From Desulfuromonadales bacterium (lineage in GTDB: Bacteria; Desulfobacterota; Desulfuromonadia; Desulfuromonadales; BM103), in NCBI GenBank assembly GCA_030145195.1, contig JAQYVY010000023.1, forward strand, positions 1 through 56,218: a DNA stretch of 56,218 nt, read 5' to 3'. The translations under genes and the position numbers were made by a program. The notes beneath the pieces were generated by a model. The model was not told the DNA's origin. It searched no databases and saw nothing but the letters and a program-made list of their open reading frames with translations. The first letter of the stretch is position 1. The number at the start of each line of letters is the position of its first letter. Below, piece by piece: positions 7,478-17,051 of this stretch.

Positions 7478-9163
7478 ATGAGTGATCCTGTTACGCAGTT
7501 GGGTTCCAATTTTATCCGCAATATCATCGACGAAGATTTGGCTAGCGGCAAGCACGCGTCGATCGTGACCCGCTTCCCGCCAGAGCCCAACGGTTATCTG
7601 CATATTGGTCATGCCAAGGCCATTTGCCTTAATTTTGGCCTGGCCGAACACTACCATGGTCGTTGTCACTTGCGTTTTGATGACACCAACCCGGCCAAGG
7701 AAGAGCAGGAGTATATCGATGCCATCAAGACTGATTTGAGTTGGCTCGGTTTTGACTGGGGTGAATACGAGTACCATGCCTCGGATTACTTCGAGACCCT
7801 TTATGGCTACGCAGAGCTGTTGGTCGGCAAGGGTTTGGCCTATGTTTGTGATCTGAATGCCGAGCAAATGCGCACTTACCGCGGAACCTTGACCGAACCG
7901 GGCAAGAACAGCCCGTACCGTGACCGTAGCTGCGATGAGAATCTCGATTTGCTGAGACGAATGCGTGCCGGTGAGTTCGCCGATGGTTCACGAGTGTTGC
8001 GGGCCAAAATCGACATGGCCGCGCCAAACCTCAATCTGCGCGATCCGGTGCTGTACCGCCTCTTGCGGGCCACTCATCCACGGACCGGTGACACCTGGTG
8101 TCTTTACCCGATGTACGATTTTGCTCATGGTCAGTCGGATTCGATCGAGGGCGTGACCCACTCACTCTGTACCCTGGAGTTTCAGGATCACCGCCCACTC
8201 TACGATTGGTTCCTCAACGCCCTGGAGATTTATTCTCCACAGCAGATCGAGTTCTCTCGGTTGAATCTGACCTACACGATGATGAGCAAGCGCCGTTTGT
8301 TGGAACTGGTGCAGGAAAAGCACGTCTCCGGTTGGGACGACCCGCGGATGCCGACCCTGTCAGGGATGCGGCGGCGTGGTTTTACTGCCGCTGCGGTTCG
8401 CACCTTCTGCGAGCGTATCGGGGTCGGAAAAAGTGACAGCATAATCGATATGAGCGTGCTTGAAGACTGCGTCCGGGAAGATCTCGACCGGGTTGCGCCT
8501 CGGGCCATGGGGGTGTTGCGGCCGCTAAAAGTGACGATAACCAATTATCCTGAGGACCAGACCGAAGTGTTTACGGTTGCGAGGCACCCCAAAGACCCGG
8601 CCATGGGGACACGGACGATTCCGTTCAGTCGTGAAATCTATGTTGACCGGGATGACTTCATGGAGGATCCGCCCAAGAAGTTCTTCCGCCTCGGTCCGGG
8701 TCGAGAAGTGCGGTTGCGTTATGGCTATATCATTCGTTGTGATGAAGTCATCAAGGACTCGGCCTCTGGCGAGGTGATGGAGTTGCGCTGCAGTTATGAT
8801 CTTGAAACCGGCGGTGGGGTTTTGCCGGAGGGCCGCAAGAAGGTCAAGGGGATTATTCATTGGGTGTCTGCGGCACACGCTGTGCCGGTCGAAGTTCGCC
8901 TTTATGATCGGTTGTTCAGCGTGGCGAACCCGGCGGCAGAGAAAGAGCGGGGCTATCGCGATCTGCTCAACGCCGAATCGTTTGAAGTCCTGTTTTCGGC
9001 ACTGGTGGAGCCAAGCCTCGCCGCTGCTGAAGCCGGTGATTCTTTCCAGTTCGAGCGCCTGGGCTATTTCACCGTTGACAATAAAGACTCGCAACCTGAA
9101 AAGCTGGTGTTTAATCGTAGCGTCACGCTGCGGGACACCTGGGCCAAGCTGGTTAACAACTAG
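7478..9163 (+). CDS. glnS: glutaminyl-tRNA synthetase
   Basis: 561 residues, typical for GlnRS. It charges tRNA-Gln with glutamine. The class I signature [15 protein letters not shown] has HIGH at 42-45, and the KMSKS counterpart is MMSKR at 268-272. The [22 protein letters not shown] wording (rather than the GluRS form) and the C-terminal beta-barrel region (about 345-555) separate it from glutamyl-tRNA synthetases. GGAGGAG lies about ten bases before the ATG. Having GlnRS suggests direct charging of tRNA-Gln rather than only the GatCAB route. Confidence 0.96.
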   Translation: MSDPVTQLGSNFIRNIIDEDLASGKHASIVTRFPPEPNGYLHIGHAKAICLNFGLAEHYHGRCHLRFDDTNPAKEEQEYIDAIKTDLSWLGFDWGEYEYHASDYFETLYGYAELLVGKGLAYVCDLNAEQMRTYRGTLTEPGKNSPYRDRSCDENLDLLRRMRAGEFADGSRVLRAKIDMAAPNLNLRDPVLYRLLRATHPRTGDTWCLYPMYDFAHGQSDSIEGVTHSLCTLEFQDHRPLYDWFLNALEIYSPQQIEFSRLNLTYTMMSKRRLLELVQEKHVSGWDDPRMPTLSGMRRRGFTAAAVRTFCERIGVGKSDSIIDMSVLEDCVREDLDRVAPRAMGVLRPLKVTITNYPEDQTEVFTVARHPKDPAMGTRTIPFSREIYVDRDDFMEDPPKKFFRLGPGREVRLRYGYIIRCDEVIKDSASGEVMELRCSYDLETGGGVLPEGRKKVKGIIHWVSAAHAVPVEVRLYDRLFSVANPAAEKERGYRDLLNAESFEVLFSALVEPSLAAAEAGDSFQFERLGYFTVDNKDSQPEKLVFNRSVTLRDTWAKLVNN

Positions 9164-9183
9164 GGAGCAGCGCTTGTCAATCT

Positions 9184-11064
9184 ATGCCGCATCGACTTAA
9201 AATATTTGTCATTGATGATGCCTTGAATATTGGGCAGGAGCTGCTGGGCTTGTTACGCGAAGCGGGTCACGAAGTCACCTGTCGCCCATCCAGACAAGCG
9301 TTGACGCATACCCTCGTTGAGTATCAACCGAACTTGATCGTACTCGGCATGAGTCGTTACGCTGACGAGGAAATGGATCTCTACAGAAGGCTTCGCAACC
9401 ATCGTCAATTGCATCTGGTACCGATGATTATTATCAGTGATGATGCCAGCCTCGAATACGAGATGCTGGATGTCTTTGACTTTCAAGTTCGTCCCTTCGA
9501 TCGAGAACGTCTGCGTATTTGCCTGGAGCGTTTGTCTGGAAGCCGTAAATATCTGCCCGCAGTTTCTTTCACCGATGCTGATCTGTCGGCGGTCAAGGGC
9601 TTTCTCCTTGAGCATAGCGGCCTGCACTTCAGTCAACACAATCACCGGATCCTGGAACGAGGTCTGCTGCGACGGATTCAGGCCTTGCGCATGGAATCAT
9701 TGCCCGCCTATTTTAACTATCTGACGGCAACGCTTGATAACTTTGACGAAGGCAACAAACTGCTTGGTTTGTTGACCGTTGGCGAGACCTCGTTCTTCCG
9801 CTACCGTTCTCATCGCGAAGCGCTGCTCCATTTCGTCATCCCCAGGCTGATTGCCCAGAACAAGTCTCACGGCAAGCTGCGGATCTGGTCTGCCGGATGT
9901 TCAACCGGAGAGGAGCCGTACTCGCTGGCGATTCTGCTGCTTGAGAATTTTCCTGAGTTGGTCGGTTGGGATATTCAGATCCTGGCGACTGATATCAACA
10001 AGCGCTCCTTGCGACAGGCCCGTGAAGGTGTTTATGGCGAACGTTCGTTGCGGACGATGGAAAGTTCACTACGGGAGCGTTATTTTCAGAAGGTGGACAA
10101 ACATTTCCTGCTTTCTCCGCAAGTACGGCATATGGTGCGGTTTGATTATCTCAACCTGCAAACATGCAATTTACCGGAAGAACGCCATATCAACAGGGAT
10201 ATTGACCTGTTGTTTTGCCGTAATGTGCTGATCTATTTTGAGCTCGAGACGATCCGGCGGCTTGTTGCCAAGTTCAGCCAGATTTTAAACCCGCAAGGGT
10301 TTCTCTTTATGGGGCATTCCGAGACGATGCAAAATGTGTCCGACCAGTTTCAGAGGCACCATCAGAACAATGCCTTCTTTTACCAAAAAAAAGAGAGTTC
10401 TAAGACCAAGAGCGTGTTGACCCGCGGGTTGTCAGGCAAGGCTGGTTCGACTGAAACGACAACTCCGCCGCCGGTCAAAGTGCAAGTCAAGTCGACTGAA
10501 GCCCCAAAGGTGCCGGGCGATACCGCCTCGGTTCTTGTCCCAAAAGTCACGCGCCGTACTCCCGAACAACTCTACGCTGAGGCAATGGCAGCCTTTGAGC
10601 GTGAAAAGTTTGCTGCGTCAGCCCTGTTGTTTGATGAACTTCTAGGGCAGCAGCCAGCCAACGCGAAAGCTTTAGTTGGAAAGGGCCTGTTGCTGGCCAA
10701 CCAAGGCAAATATAGTGACGCCCGAATCAGCTGCGCTCGTGCGATCAAGGAGGATGACCTGCTGGCAGAAGCCTATCTGCTGCGGGGCTTGATTCTCGAT
10801 ATGGAGGGCCTCCTGGAGCGTGCCTTGGTCGAATATCAAAAGGTCTTGTGGCTGGAGCCTGCGTTTGTTATGGCCCATTACCTCTCCGCAAGGGCTCATG
10901 ATCGCCTGGCGGATACAGATAAAAAACGGCGCTCGTTGCGTAATACTGTCCGTGCTCTTGAGCAGTCTGCCGAACAACCAACTATCCCTTTCTCCGGCGG
11001 ACTCTCGCGCGGTGTTTTTCTTGAGATTGTACATCGTGAACTGACTGATGCCCCCCACGGCTGA
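9184..11064 (+). CDS. receiver-like / CheR methyltransferase / TPR protein
   Basis: 626 residues in three parts. Residues 1-115 resemble a response-regulator receiver (FVIDDALNIG acidic pair at 11-12), but the phospho-acceptor position reads LIVLGMS, a glycine at 55 instead of Asp, and the usual Lys-Pro reads VRPF (Arg103), so it is probably not phosphorylated. Residues about 120-400 are a full CheR domain: IWSAGCSTGEEPYSLA (SAM-binding), ATDIN, FCRNVLIYF and FMGHSE. Residues about 455-590 hold tetratricopeptide repeats. CheR transfers methyl groups from SAM to glutamates of chemoreceptors; CheR-TPR proteins usually serve alternative chemosensory systems. No other che genes are near, apart from a CheB-like stub at 1128. 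The ATG at 9184 has only a distant AGGGAG. Confidence 0.9.
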   Translation: MPHRLKIFVIDDALNIGQELLGLLREAGHEVTCRPSRQALTHTLVEYQPNLIVLGMSRYADEEMDLYRRLRNHRQLHLVPMIIISDDASLEYEMLDVFDFQVRPFDRERLRICLERLSGSRKYLPAVSFTDADLSAVKGFLLEHSGLHFSQHNHRILERGLLRRIQALRMESLPAYFNYLTATLDNFDEGNKLLGLLTVGETSFFRYRSHREALLHFVIPRLIAQNKSHGKLRIWSAGCSTGEEPYSLAILLLENFPELVGWDIQILATDINKRSLRQAREGVYGERSLRTMESSLRERYFQKVDKHFLLSPQVRHMVRFDYLNLQTCNLPEERHINRDIDLLFCRNVLIYFELETIRRLVAKFSQILNPQGFLFMGHSETMQNVSDQFQRHHQNNAFFYQKKESSKTKSVLTRGLSGKAGSTETTTPPPVKVQVKSTEAPKVPGDTASVLVPKVTRRTPEQLYAEAMAAFEREKFAASALLFDELLGQQPANAKALVGKGLLLANQGKYSDARISCARAIKEDDLLAEAYLLRGLILDMEGLLERALVEYQKVLWLEPAFVMAHYLSARAHDRLADTDKKRRSLRNTVRALEQSAEQPTIPFSGGLSRGVFLEIVHRELTDAPHG

Positions 11065-11134
11065 AGCGATTGCTTTTGACGAAGTTGTTTGCTGTTCCAT
11101 CCCTTCCTAGTGTGGCACAAACCGCTCTTCAGAC

Positions 11135-11926
11135 CTAAAGCAGCGTGCCGTAAATCTCCGGGCGACGATCATAGGCGCAACGAATCTGTTGTCGATACTC
11201 CGCCATCTCCGCATAATCAAAGGTTGCAATCAACTCGGTGTCGGTCTCGCCGCCTTCGGCAAGGACGTCACCCCGGGCCGATAACAACAGGCTCATGCCG
11301 AAGAAGTCCAGCTTGCCTTGGATGCCGCAACAGTTGGTTGCCACCACGAAAAGCTGGTTCTCCATAGCTCTGGCCCGCAGTAGCGTCCGCCAGTGTTCCT
11401 GGCGTGGCTTGGGCCATTCTGCTGGCAGGCAGATGATTTCGGCACCTTCGAGGGCCATTTTGCGAAAGAGTTCCGGGAAGCGTAGATCGTAGCAAATCGC
11501 GATGCCAAGACGGCCCGCAGAGGTTGAAACCACCAGCGTTTGGTCGCCTGGAGAGAGAAACCGATCCTCGCCCATGGTTGAGAACATATGTAGCTTGCGA
11601 TAGCTGCCAACCAATTTGCCGTGATCAATCACGTAAGCGGTGTTGTAAATTTTGCCGTCAGCCTGTTCTGGTAGGCTGCCGACCACAACCAGGTTGAGCT
11701 CAGCCGTTTGCTGGCAGAGTTTTTCAATGATCTGTGGCGTTTCCGCGGCATGGGTGACTAAGCGTTTGTAATCGTAACCGGCACTCCACATTTCTGGCAG
11801 GACCGCCAGTTGCACTTTCTGGGCGGCCACCCGTTTGAGGGCGGCATCGACCTTGGATAGGTTTTGTTCGATATTGCCGAGCACAATGTTAAATTGAAGA
11901 GCGGAGACCCTGACTGATTGATCCAT
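11135..11926 (-). CDS. carbon-nitrogen hydrolase (nitrilase superfamily, omega-amidase-like)
   Basis: 263 residues. The catalytic triad is visible as Glu45 (LPEMW), Lys111 (YRKLHMF) and Cys145 (AICYDLRFPELFR). The GIAICYDLRFPELFR form is typical of the NIT2/YafV omega-amidase branch, which hydrolyses alpha-ketoglutaramate-type amides in metabolite repair; other amidases of the superfamily remain possible. GTGAGG lies seven bases before the ATG. It converges with the CheR-TPR gene, with 70 bases between them and no clear terminator. Confidence 0.88.
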   Translation of the reverse strand: MDQSVRVSALQFNIVLGNIEQNLSKVDAALKRVAAQKVQLAVLPEMWSAGYDYKRLVTHAAETPQIIEKLCQQTAELNLVVVGSLPEQADGKIYNTAYVIDHGKLVGSYRKLHMFSTMGEDRFLSPGDQTLVVSTSAGRLGIAICYDLRFPELFRKMALEGAEIICLPAEWPKPRQEHWRTLLRARAMENQLFVVATNCCGIQGKLDFFGMSLLLSARGDVLAEGGETDTELIATFDYAEMAEYRQQIRCAYDRRPEIYGTLL

Positions 11927-12231
11927 ATGAAAACCTCACATAAAACAACGTTTAAATACGCACAATATATTTATTTTAAAACGTAAGTCCCTTTTATCTA
12001 TGGGTTTAACCTCTGGAAGAACAGAGCGTTCAGCCTGCCGAGTTTTCTTGACATTGGCAATTCCATAATGATAGAAAACATGGTGTTCTAATTGTTTGGC
12101 CAGAATAAACTATGGTCATTTTTTATTCTCCAAGGGCCTTGCCGATGAGAGCTCAGGCCTATATCATGTAAAAACTATTATTTCAGTTAAACCATAAACG
12201 CACCACCAAATAAAGAGAACAGGGGTCACAC
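11927..12231 (+). other. long leader / promoter region of nhaD
   Basis: No coding region. A perfect -35 box TTGACA at 12048-12053 is followed 16-17 bases later by a weak -10 (GATAGA/ATAGAA, 12070-12076), giving a transcript with a leader of about 150 bases. The leader contains GGCCT ... AGGCC (about 12137-12162) as a possible stem, and a small hairpin CTCTG / CAGAG lies upstream at 12011-12026. An ion-responsive leader would make sense for an antiporter, but I could not match it to a known riboswitch. Confidence 0.4.
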
Positions 12232-13704
12232 GTGAAAATTTTTGGATTATCTTTGAGCCTGCTGCTGGCAGGCGTGATGCCAGCCCTGGCCAGTGCCAGT
12301 GCTGGAGAAACAACTGAATTTGTCAATCTGACCGGGACTGCCATGGGTATCTTTGCTCTGGTCCTTTTTGTCGCGGCCTACAGCCTGGTTATTTTTGAAG
12401 AGCAGCTGCACCTGCGCAAAAGCAAGCCGGTCATGCTGGCGGCTGGTCTGATCTGGGTGCTGGTTGCCTTGGCTTATGCGGCGATGGGCGATACCCATAC
12501 TCCGCACACCGCGATCAAGCACAACCTGATCGAATACGCCGAGCTGTTTCTCTTTTTGCTCGCGGCGATGACTTATATCAACTCTATGGATGAGCGCAAT
12601 GTCTTTCAGACGCTACGTTCCTGGCTGGTCAGCCGTGGCTTCACCCTGCGCACTGTCTTCTGGGTCACCGGCGCACTTTCCTTTGTAATCTCGCCGTTGG
12701 CCGATAACCTGACGACCGCCCTGCTGATGGGTGCGGTGGTCATGGCCGTGGGTGGTAGCAATAAAAAATTTGTCATCGTCGCCTGCATCAACGTCGTGGT
12801 CGCTGCCAACGCTGGCGGAGCCTTCTCGCCCTTTGGCGACATCACCACCCTGATGGTGTGGCAGAAGGGCAAGGTTGAATTCATCGAATTCTTTGCCATC
12901 TTCCTGCCATCGCTGGTCAACTGGCTCATCCCGGCAGCGATCATGGGCATGACCGTTAGTAAAGAACGCCCGGAAGCGATGAAAGAGATGGTCGCCATGA
13001 AGCTTGGTGCCAAACGCATCATCTTCCTCTTTATGCTGACAATCACGACGGCCGTTTGCTTTCATAACTTCCTGAATCTGCCACCGGCAGCGGGTATGAT
13101 GCTGGGCCTCAGCTACCTTGGTTTCTTTTCCTACTATCTCAAGCACAAAGAGAACCGTCTGCACAGGGGCGGCGATCAACCGCTTGATATCATGGGACAT
13201 AACCCTGACGAGCACCAGCCACCAGAGGCGGCAGGTCATGGTGGCCATGGCCCGGTTGCTGGTTTCGACCTGTTCCGCAAGATCGCCCGGGCCGAGTGGG
13301 ACACCCTACTCTTCTTCTACGGCGTTATCCTCTGTGTCGGTGGTCTCGGCCAGTTCGGCTACCTGGCGGTGACCTCCAATTTTATGTACACCGGTCTGGG
13401 CGCAACCACGGCCAACGTGCTGGTTGGATTCCTCTCGGCCATCGTCGACAATATCCCGGTGATGTTTGCCGTGCTGACCATGGACCCGGTCATGTCTCAT
13501 GGCCAGTGGCTGCTGGTCACATTGACCGCCGGAGTTGGCGGCAGCATGCTATCGATCGGTTCGGCCGCAGGGGTCGCCCTGATGGGAACCGCCCGCGGGG
13601 TCTACACTTTCGGTAACCACCTGAAGTGGACTTGGGCCATTGCCCTGGGTTACGGCGCAAGCATCATTGTTCATCTCTGGCTCAACGCGAAATACTTTCA
13701 CTAA
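12232..13704 (+). CDS. nhaD: NhaD-type Na+/H+ antiporter
   Basis: 490 residues with a cleavable-looking signal (MKIFGLSLSLLLAGVMPALASA) and about 12 membrane segments, belonging to the ion transporter (IT) superfamily. Family features visible are FVISPLADNLTTALLMGAV, NAGGAFSPFGDITTLMVW and FLSAIVDNIPVMFAV, the paired hairpin motifs of NhaD. The protein exports Na+ (and Li+) in exchange for protons, common in marine or salt-exposed bacteria. A His/Gly-rich cytoplasmic loop lies around 320-345. The start is GTG, with AGGGG eight bases upstream; the 300-base leader may carry regulation. Confidence 0.93.
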   Translation: MKIFGLSLSLLLAGVMPALASASAGETTEFVNLTGTAMGIFALVLFVAAYSLVIFEEQLHLRKSKPVMLAAGLIWVLVALAYAAMGDTHTPHTAIKHNLIEYAELFLFLLAAMTYINSMDERNVFQTLRSWLVSRGFTLRTVFWVTGALSFVISPLADNLTTALLMGAVVMAVGGSNKKFVIVACINVVVAANAGGAFSPFGDITTLMVWQKGKVEFIEFFAIFLPSLVNWLIPAAIMGMTVSKERPEAMKEMVAMKLGAKRIIFLFMLTITTAVCFHNFLNLPPAAGMMLGLSYLGFFSYYLKHKENRLHRGGDQPLDIMGHNPDEHQPPEAAGHGGHGPVAGFDLFRKIARAEWDTLLFFYGVILCVGGLGQFGYLAVTSNFMYTGLGATTANVLVGFLSAIVDNIPVMFAVLTMDPVMSHGQWLLVTLTAGVGGSMLSIGSAAGVALMGTARGVYTFGNHLKWTWAIALGYGASIIVHLWLNAKYFH

Positions 13705-13728
13705 AGCATCAACCAGAATAGAATCATC

Positions 13729-13761
13729 AAGGCGGGGAGCTCTTCCCCGCCTTACTTTTTT
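13729..13761 (+). terminator. Rho-independent terminator after nhaD
   Basis: Stem AAGGCGGGGA / TCCCCGCCTT with a short loop, followed by a T run interrupted once. Confidence 0.88.
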
Positions 13762-13800
13762 CGGTTTAACCGCATGGCCCCACCACAAGCACTAAACCCT

Positions 13801-13907
13801 TAACGCAAAGGCCCAAAGAATTGTAGAAAGGACGCAAAGAGAACCATCTTCAAGACAAAAGTTTTTCCCTTTGTGTTTTGCTGGCTTTTCTTGGCGTCTT
13901 TGCGTTA
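13801..13907. repeat. palindromic AACGCAAAG-type repeat, copy A
   Basis: Starts TAACGCAAAG and ends CTTTGCGTTA; internal arms (GACGCAAAGAGAA and TTCTTGGCGTC) also pair. One of four similar intergenic copies in the window. Confidence 0.75.
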
Positions 13908-13977
13908 TTTTTTGACTTTAGTAATCCCGTCCGAATTGATTCCCCCTTTCCTTTGAGGCGATAACTCAGTTCTTTTT

Positions 13978-15108
13978 ATGTCCGGTCTTTATCTGCATAT
14001 TCCGTTCTGCCGTCGCAAGTGTCCCTACTGTGACTTTTTTTCCATCACGGCTACGGATTCTCTCGTTGAGGCCTATCCGAAACTGTTGATTCAGCACCTT
14101 GCTTGGGCCACAGAGCACGGTTGGTCGGGGCCGGTTGATAGCGTCTACTTTGGTGGTGGCACGCCCTCTCTGCTGAAGCCAGAGGCGATTGCCTGCATGC
14201 TGCAAGCCATCAACCAGCGCCTCGGTCTGGCAGAAGACACAGAAATCACACTCGAAGCCAACCCGGGCACCGTATCGCAACACAGCCTGGCCGGTTATCG
14301 CAGCGTCGGCGTCAATCGACTCTCTCTTGGTCTGCAGAGTTGCAATGACGACCACCTGACCCTTCTCGGGCGCGTCCATAATCGCCAGCAGGGCATCGAT
14401 GCGTTTAACTGGGCACGTGAGGCTGGCTTTGACAACATCTCCCTCGACCTGATGTTTGCTCTGCCGGGGCAGACAACGGCCGAACTGGAAGAGGATCTCC
14501 GTACCTATCTTGAGCTCGGCCCGGAACATCTCTCCTGCTATGGCCTGACCGCCGAACCAGCGACCCCCTTGCAACAACGAATAATTACAGGTGAGCTGAC
14601 CTTGCCAGACGAAGAGTTTTATGCCGATGCGTTTATGTTGGTTCATGAGCAATTAACTGCTACGGGCTATGAACATTATGAAATAGCTAACTATGCTCGC
14701 AACGGCTACGCCAGTCGTCATAACCTCGGCTATTGGAAACGCCACCCCTACCTCGGGATTGGTGCCGGTGCACACTCTTTTCAAGACATTCAATGGGGCC
14801 GCCGCTGGGACGTACCTCCCGACCTGTCAACTTACCGTCAAGCGCTGCACGATTGGCAAGAACCGATGCGCTGCCTTGAAACATTCGACCGTCAGGGTGC
14901 TCTCAGCGAAACCATCTATCTGGCACTTCGAACTGCTGAAGGCGTCAGCGATATCAACCTGCAACGGCAGTTCAAGACGACGCTGCAAGAAGCCTTTCCC
15001 GAAGCCGTTGAAAAAGCCAGCCCCTGGCTCTGTCGAAAAGGCGATTGCACAGCCATGACACCTGCTGGATGGCTCCTGTTTGATCACTTGATTCAGGCCT
15101 TTCTCTAA
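13978..15108 (+). CDS. hemW: radical SAM heme chaperone HemW (coproporphyrinogen III oxidase-like)
   Basis: 376 residues. The 4Fe-4S/SAM motif is C11-RRK-C15-PY-C18, followed by DFFS; the lone extra cysteine of true HemN oxidases is absent, which points to HemW. YFGGGTPSLL, EANPG, GVNRLSLGLQS and SLDLMFALPGQT are further family segments. HemW proteins bind heme and insert it into membrane enzymes. The ATG at 13978 has only a distant GAGG. The gene sits just upstream of the hrcA heat-shock cluster, an arrangement common in bacteria, but hrcA has its own promoter. Confidence 0.92.
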   Translation: MSGLYLHIPFCRRKCPYCDFFSITATDSLVEAYPKLLIQHLAWATEHGWSGPVDSVYFGGGTPSLLKPEAIACMLQAINQRLGLAEDTEITLEANPGTVSQHSLAGYRSVGVNRLSLGLQSCNDDHLTLLGRVHNRQQGIDAFNWAREAGFDNISLDLMFALPGQTTAELEEDLRTYLELGPEHLSCYGLTAEPATPLQQRIITGELTLPDEEFYADAFMLVHEQLTATGYEHYEIANYARNGYASRHNLGYWKRHPYLGIGAGAHSFQDIQWGRRWDVPPDLSTYRQALHDWQEPMRCLETFDRQGALSETIYLALRTAEGVSDINLQRQFKTTLQEAFPEAVEKASPWLCRKGDCTAMTPAGWLLFDHLIQAFL

Positions 15109-15142
15109 CAAAAAACCCTGGCAAAAAACGCGACTCGTCCCC

Positions 15143-15171
15143 TTGACAAAGGGGGGGCGCGTTGTTATCTT
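15143..15171 (+). promoter_or_regulatory. sigma-70 promoter of the hrcA-grpE-dnaK-dnaJ cluster
   Basis: TTGACA (15143-15148), 17-base spacer, TATCTT (15166-15171). The predicted transcript start falls within or just before the CIRCE operator. Confidence 0.8.
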
Positions 15172-15181
15172 GACTTTAATT

Positions 15182-15208
15182 TTGGCACTCATAACATCAG
15201 AGTGCTAA
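15182..15208 (+). promoter_or_regulatory. CIRCE operator (HrcA binding site)
   Basis: TTGGCACTC, nine bases, GAGTGCTAA: the inverted repeat bound by HrcA, differing from the consensus at one left-arm position (G for A). It starts about ten bases after the -10 box, so HrcA bound here would block transcription start of its own cluster. Confidence 0.95.
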
Positions 15209-15261
15209 CGCTGAGTATCAGGCCGGGTTAACCGGCTTGAGCTTTTTCCACGGAGTTCCAG

Positions 15262-16311
15262 ATGGCAGAGCCACTCTCAGAACGTAGCCAAAAAATCCTC
15301 GAAGTCATTATCGAGGAATATATTGCCACTGCCCAGCCGGTTGGTTCACGGGCAATTACCCAGAACCATGCGATCAACTTGTCCTCGGCTTCGGTGCGCA
15401 ACGTCATGGCCGAGTTGGAGGAGAAGGGCTATCTGGCTTCGCCACACACGTCGGCTGGTCGGATCCCGACCGAAATGGGCTACCGTTTCTACGTCGATAC
15501 TCTTTTGCGCATTAACGACCTGAATTATCAACAGAAAGACCAGATCGAACAGCATTATCATCGCCGTGGCTTGCAGATGTCTGACATGTTGCGCGAAGCC
15601 AGTCGGGCGCTTTCTTCTGTGGCCCACTACACTGGTCTGGTCATGGTGCCGAGACTTAAAGTTACAGTCTTCCGGCAGATCGAATTCGTCAAGTTGTCGC
15701 CGCGCCAGGTGCTGGCTGTTTTTATCACGCAGTCAGGAATGGTACAGAACAAGCTGATCCAACTTGACGAGGAGCTGACCGGTCAGGAATTGGAGCAGAT
15801 CACCAACTACTTGAACCAGACCATGAAGGGTCTGAGCATTCAAGAAGCACAAGCCCGGATCGTTGCGGAGATGGCTCACGAGAAGGCACTCTATGATCAA
15901 CTGCTGCAACGGGCTTTCAAGCTTTCGAGCGCAGCTCTGATTGATGAGACCACCGGTGATGTCATTATCGAAGGCACCAGTCATTTCCTGGAACAGCCGG
16001 AGTTTTCCGATCTCGAATGTATGAAGCGAATTGTGCAGACCTTTGAACAGAAGAGAACACTGGTCGACCTGCTTGATCGTAGCCTGCAGACTGAAGGGGT
16101 ACAGATCCTCATCGGTAGTGAAACCGAATATAGTGAGTTTTCTGATTGTAGTCTGATTACTGCGGCTTATTCCGGTAGGCACGGTACTCTGGGTTGTCTT
16201 GGCGTGATCGGACCGAGTCGTATGCCCTATTCAACCATTATTCCGATTGTCGATTACACGGCAAATCTGATCAGTCGCCTGCTTGAAGGCGAGCAAGACT
16301 TAGGAGAGTAG
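15262..16311 (+). CDS. hrcA: heat-inducible transcription repressor HrcA
   Basis: 349 residues, normal length. The N-terminal winged helix (about 1-75, with SVRNVMAELEEKGYLASPHT) binds CIRCE, and the rest carries the GAF-like domain and dimerisation insert. The start ATG has CGGAG seven bases upstream. It is the first gene of hrcA-grpE-dnaK-dnaJ. HrcA represses the cluster until heat shock draws GroEL away from it, according to what is known of the family; the CIRCE site at 15182 supports autoregulation here. Confidence 0.96.
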   Translation: MAEPLSERSQKILEVIIEEYIATAQPVGSRAITQNHAINLSSASVRNVMAELEEKGYLASPHTSAGRIPTEMGYRFYVDTLLRINDLNYQQKDQIEQHYHRRGLQMSDMLREASRALSSVAHYTGLVMVPRLKVTVFRQIEFVKLSPRQVLAVFITQSGMVQNKLIQLDEELTGQELEQITNYLNQTMKGLSIQEAQARIVAEMAHEKALYDQLLQRAFKLSSAALIDETTGDVIIEGTSHFLEQPEFSDLECMKRIVQTFEQKRTLVDLLDRSLQTEGVQILIGSETEYSEFSDCSLITAAYSGRHGTLGCLGVIGPSRMPYSTIIPIVDYTANLISRLLEGEQDLGE

Positions 16312-16315
16312 AACT

Positions 16316-16966
16316 TTGGCAAAATCCCGTAAAAAGGCTGGTAAAAAAAGTGATCAGAACCCGGCAGAGGTTCTGGAGCAGACCGAGACGATGGAAGAGG
16401 GAGAACCTGAGGTGATCGTCGAACCAGAAGTGATTGCCGAGCCAGAACCAGAGCTGCCGAATGAAATTGACGTGGCCAAAGATGAGGCTCGCAAGAACTG
16501 GGATCTCTACCTGCGCGAGCGGGCTGATCTTGAGAACTTTCGCAAGCGCAGCCAGCGTGACAAGGAAGATGCTTTGCGCTACGGCAACGACCGGCTGCTC
16601 AAGGAGATGATTCCGGTGCTCGACAACCTGGAGCGCGCTGTTGATCACGCCGGACAGAACGCTAACGATGACCAGGGGTTGCTTGAGGGCGTTAATATGA
16701 CCATCATTCAGTTCCGCAAAGCTCTGGACGATTTCGGCGTTAAACCCATCACCGCCATCGGCGAAGCCTTCGATCCCAATCGTCACCAGGCGATGGGGCA
16801 GATAGAAACGGCCGAGCAGGTGCCGAACACGGTTGTCACTGAATTTCAAAAAGGCTACATGCTGCATGACCGTCTGTTGCGACCGTCCATGGTCATGGTC
16901 GCCAAGGCACCAGCAGAAGAAAGTACGAATCAGAATAGTGAAGAATCAGAGGGTCACGCGGAATAA
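16316..16966 (+). CDS. grpE: nucleotide exchange factor GrpE
   Basis: 216 residues with a TTG start at 16316, preceded by GGAG inside the end of hrcA (four bases between the genes). The N-terminus is Lys-rich then acidic (Glu/Pro repeats, 20-50), followed by the long coiled-coil (about 55-110, DLENFRKRSQRDKEDA), and the beta-wing domain with LEGVNMTIIQFRKAL and FDPNRHQAM. It drives ADP release from DnaK. Confidence 0.96.
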   Translation: MAKSRKKAGKKSDQNPAEVLEQTETMEEGEPEVIVEPEVIAEPEPELPNEIDVAKDEARKNWDLYLRERADLENFRKRSQRDKEDALRYGNDRLLKEMIPVLDNLERAVDHAGQNANDDQGLLEGVNMTIIQFRKALDDFGVKPITAIGEAFDPNRHQAMGQIETAEQVPNTVVTEFQKGYMLHDRLLRPSMVMVAKAPAEESTNQNSEESEGHAE

Positions 16967-17051
16967 GAGCGCAGGCTTCGCAGTCCAGCGCATCCGGTCA
17001 CACTCAAATACAAATGAACAATTTAACATTTTCAAGTAAGGAGCCTTAATC

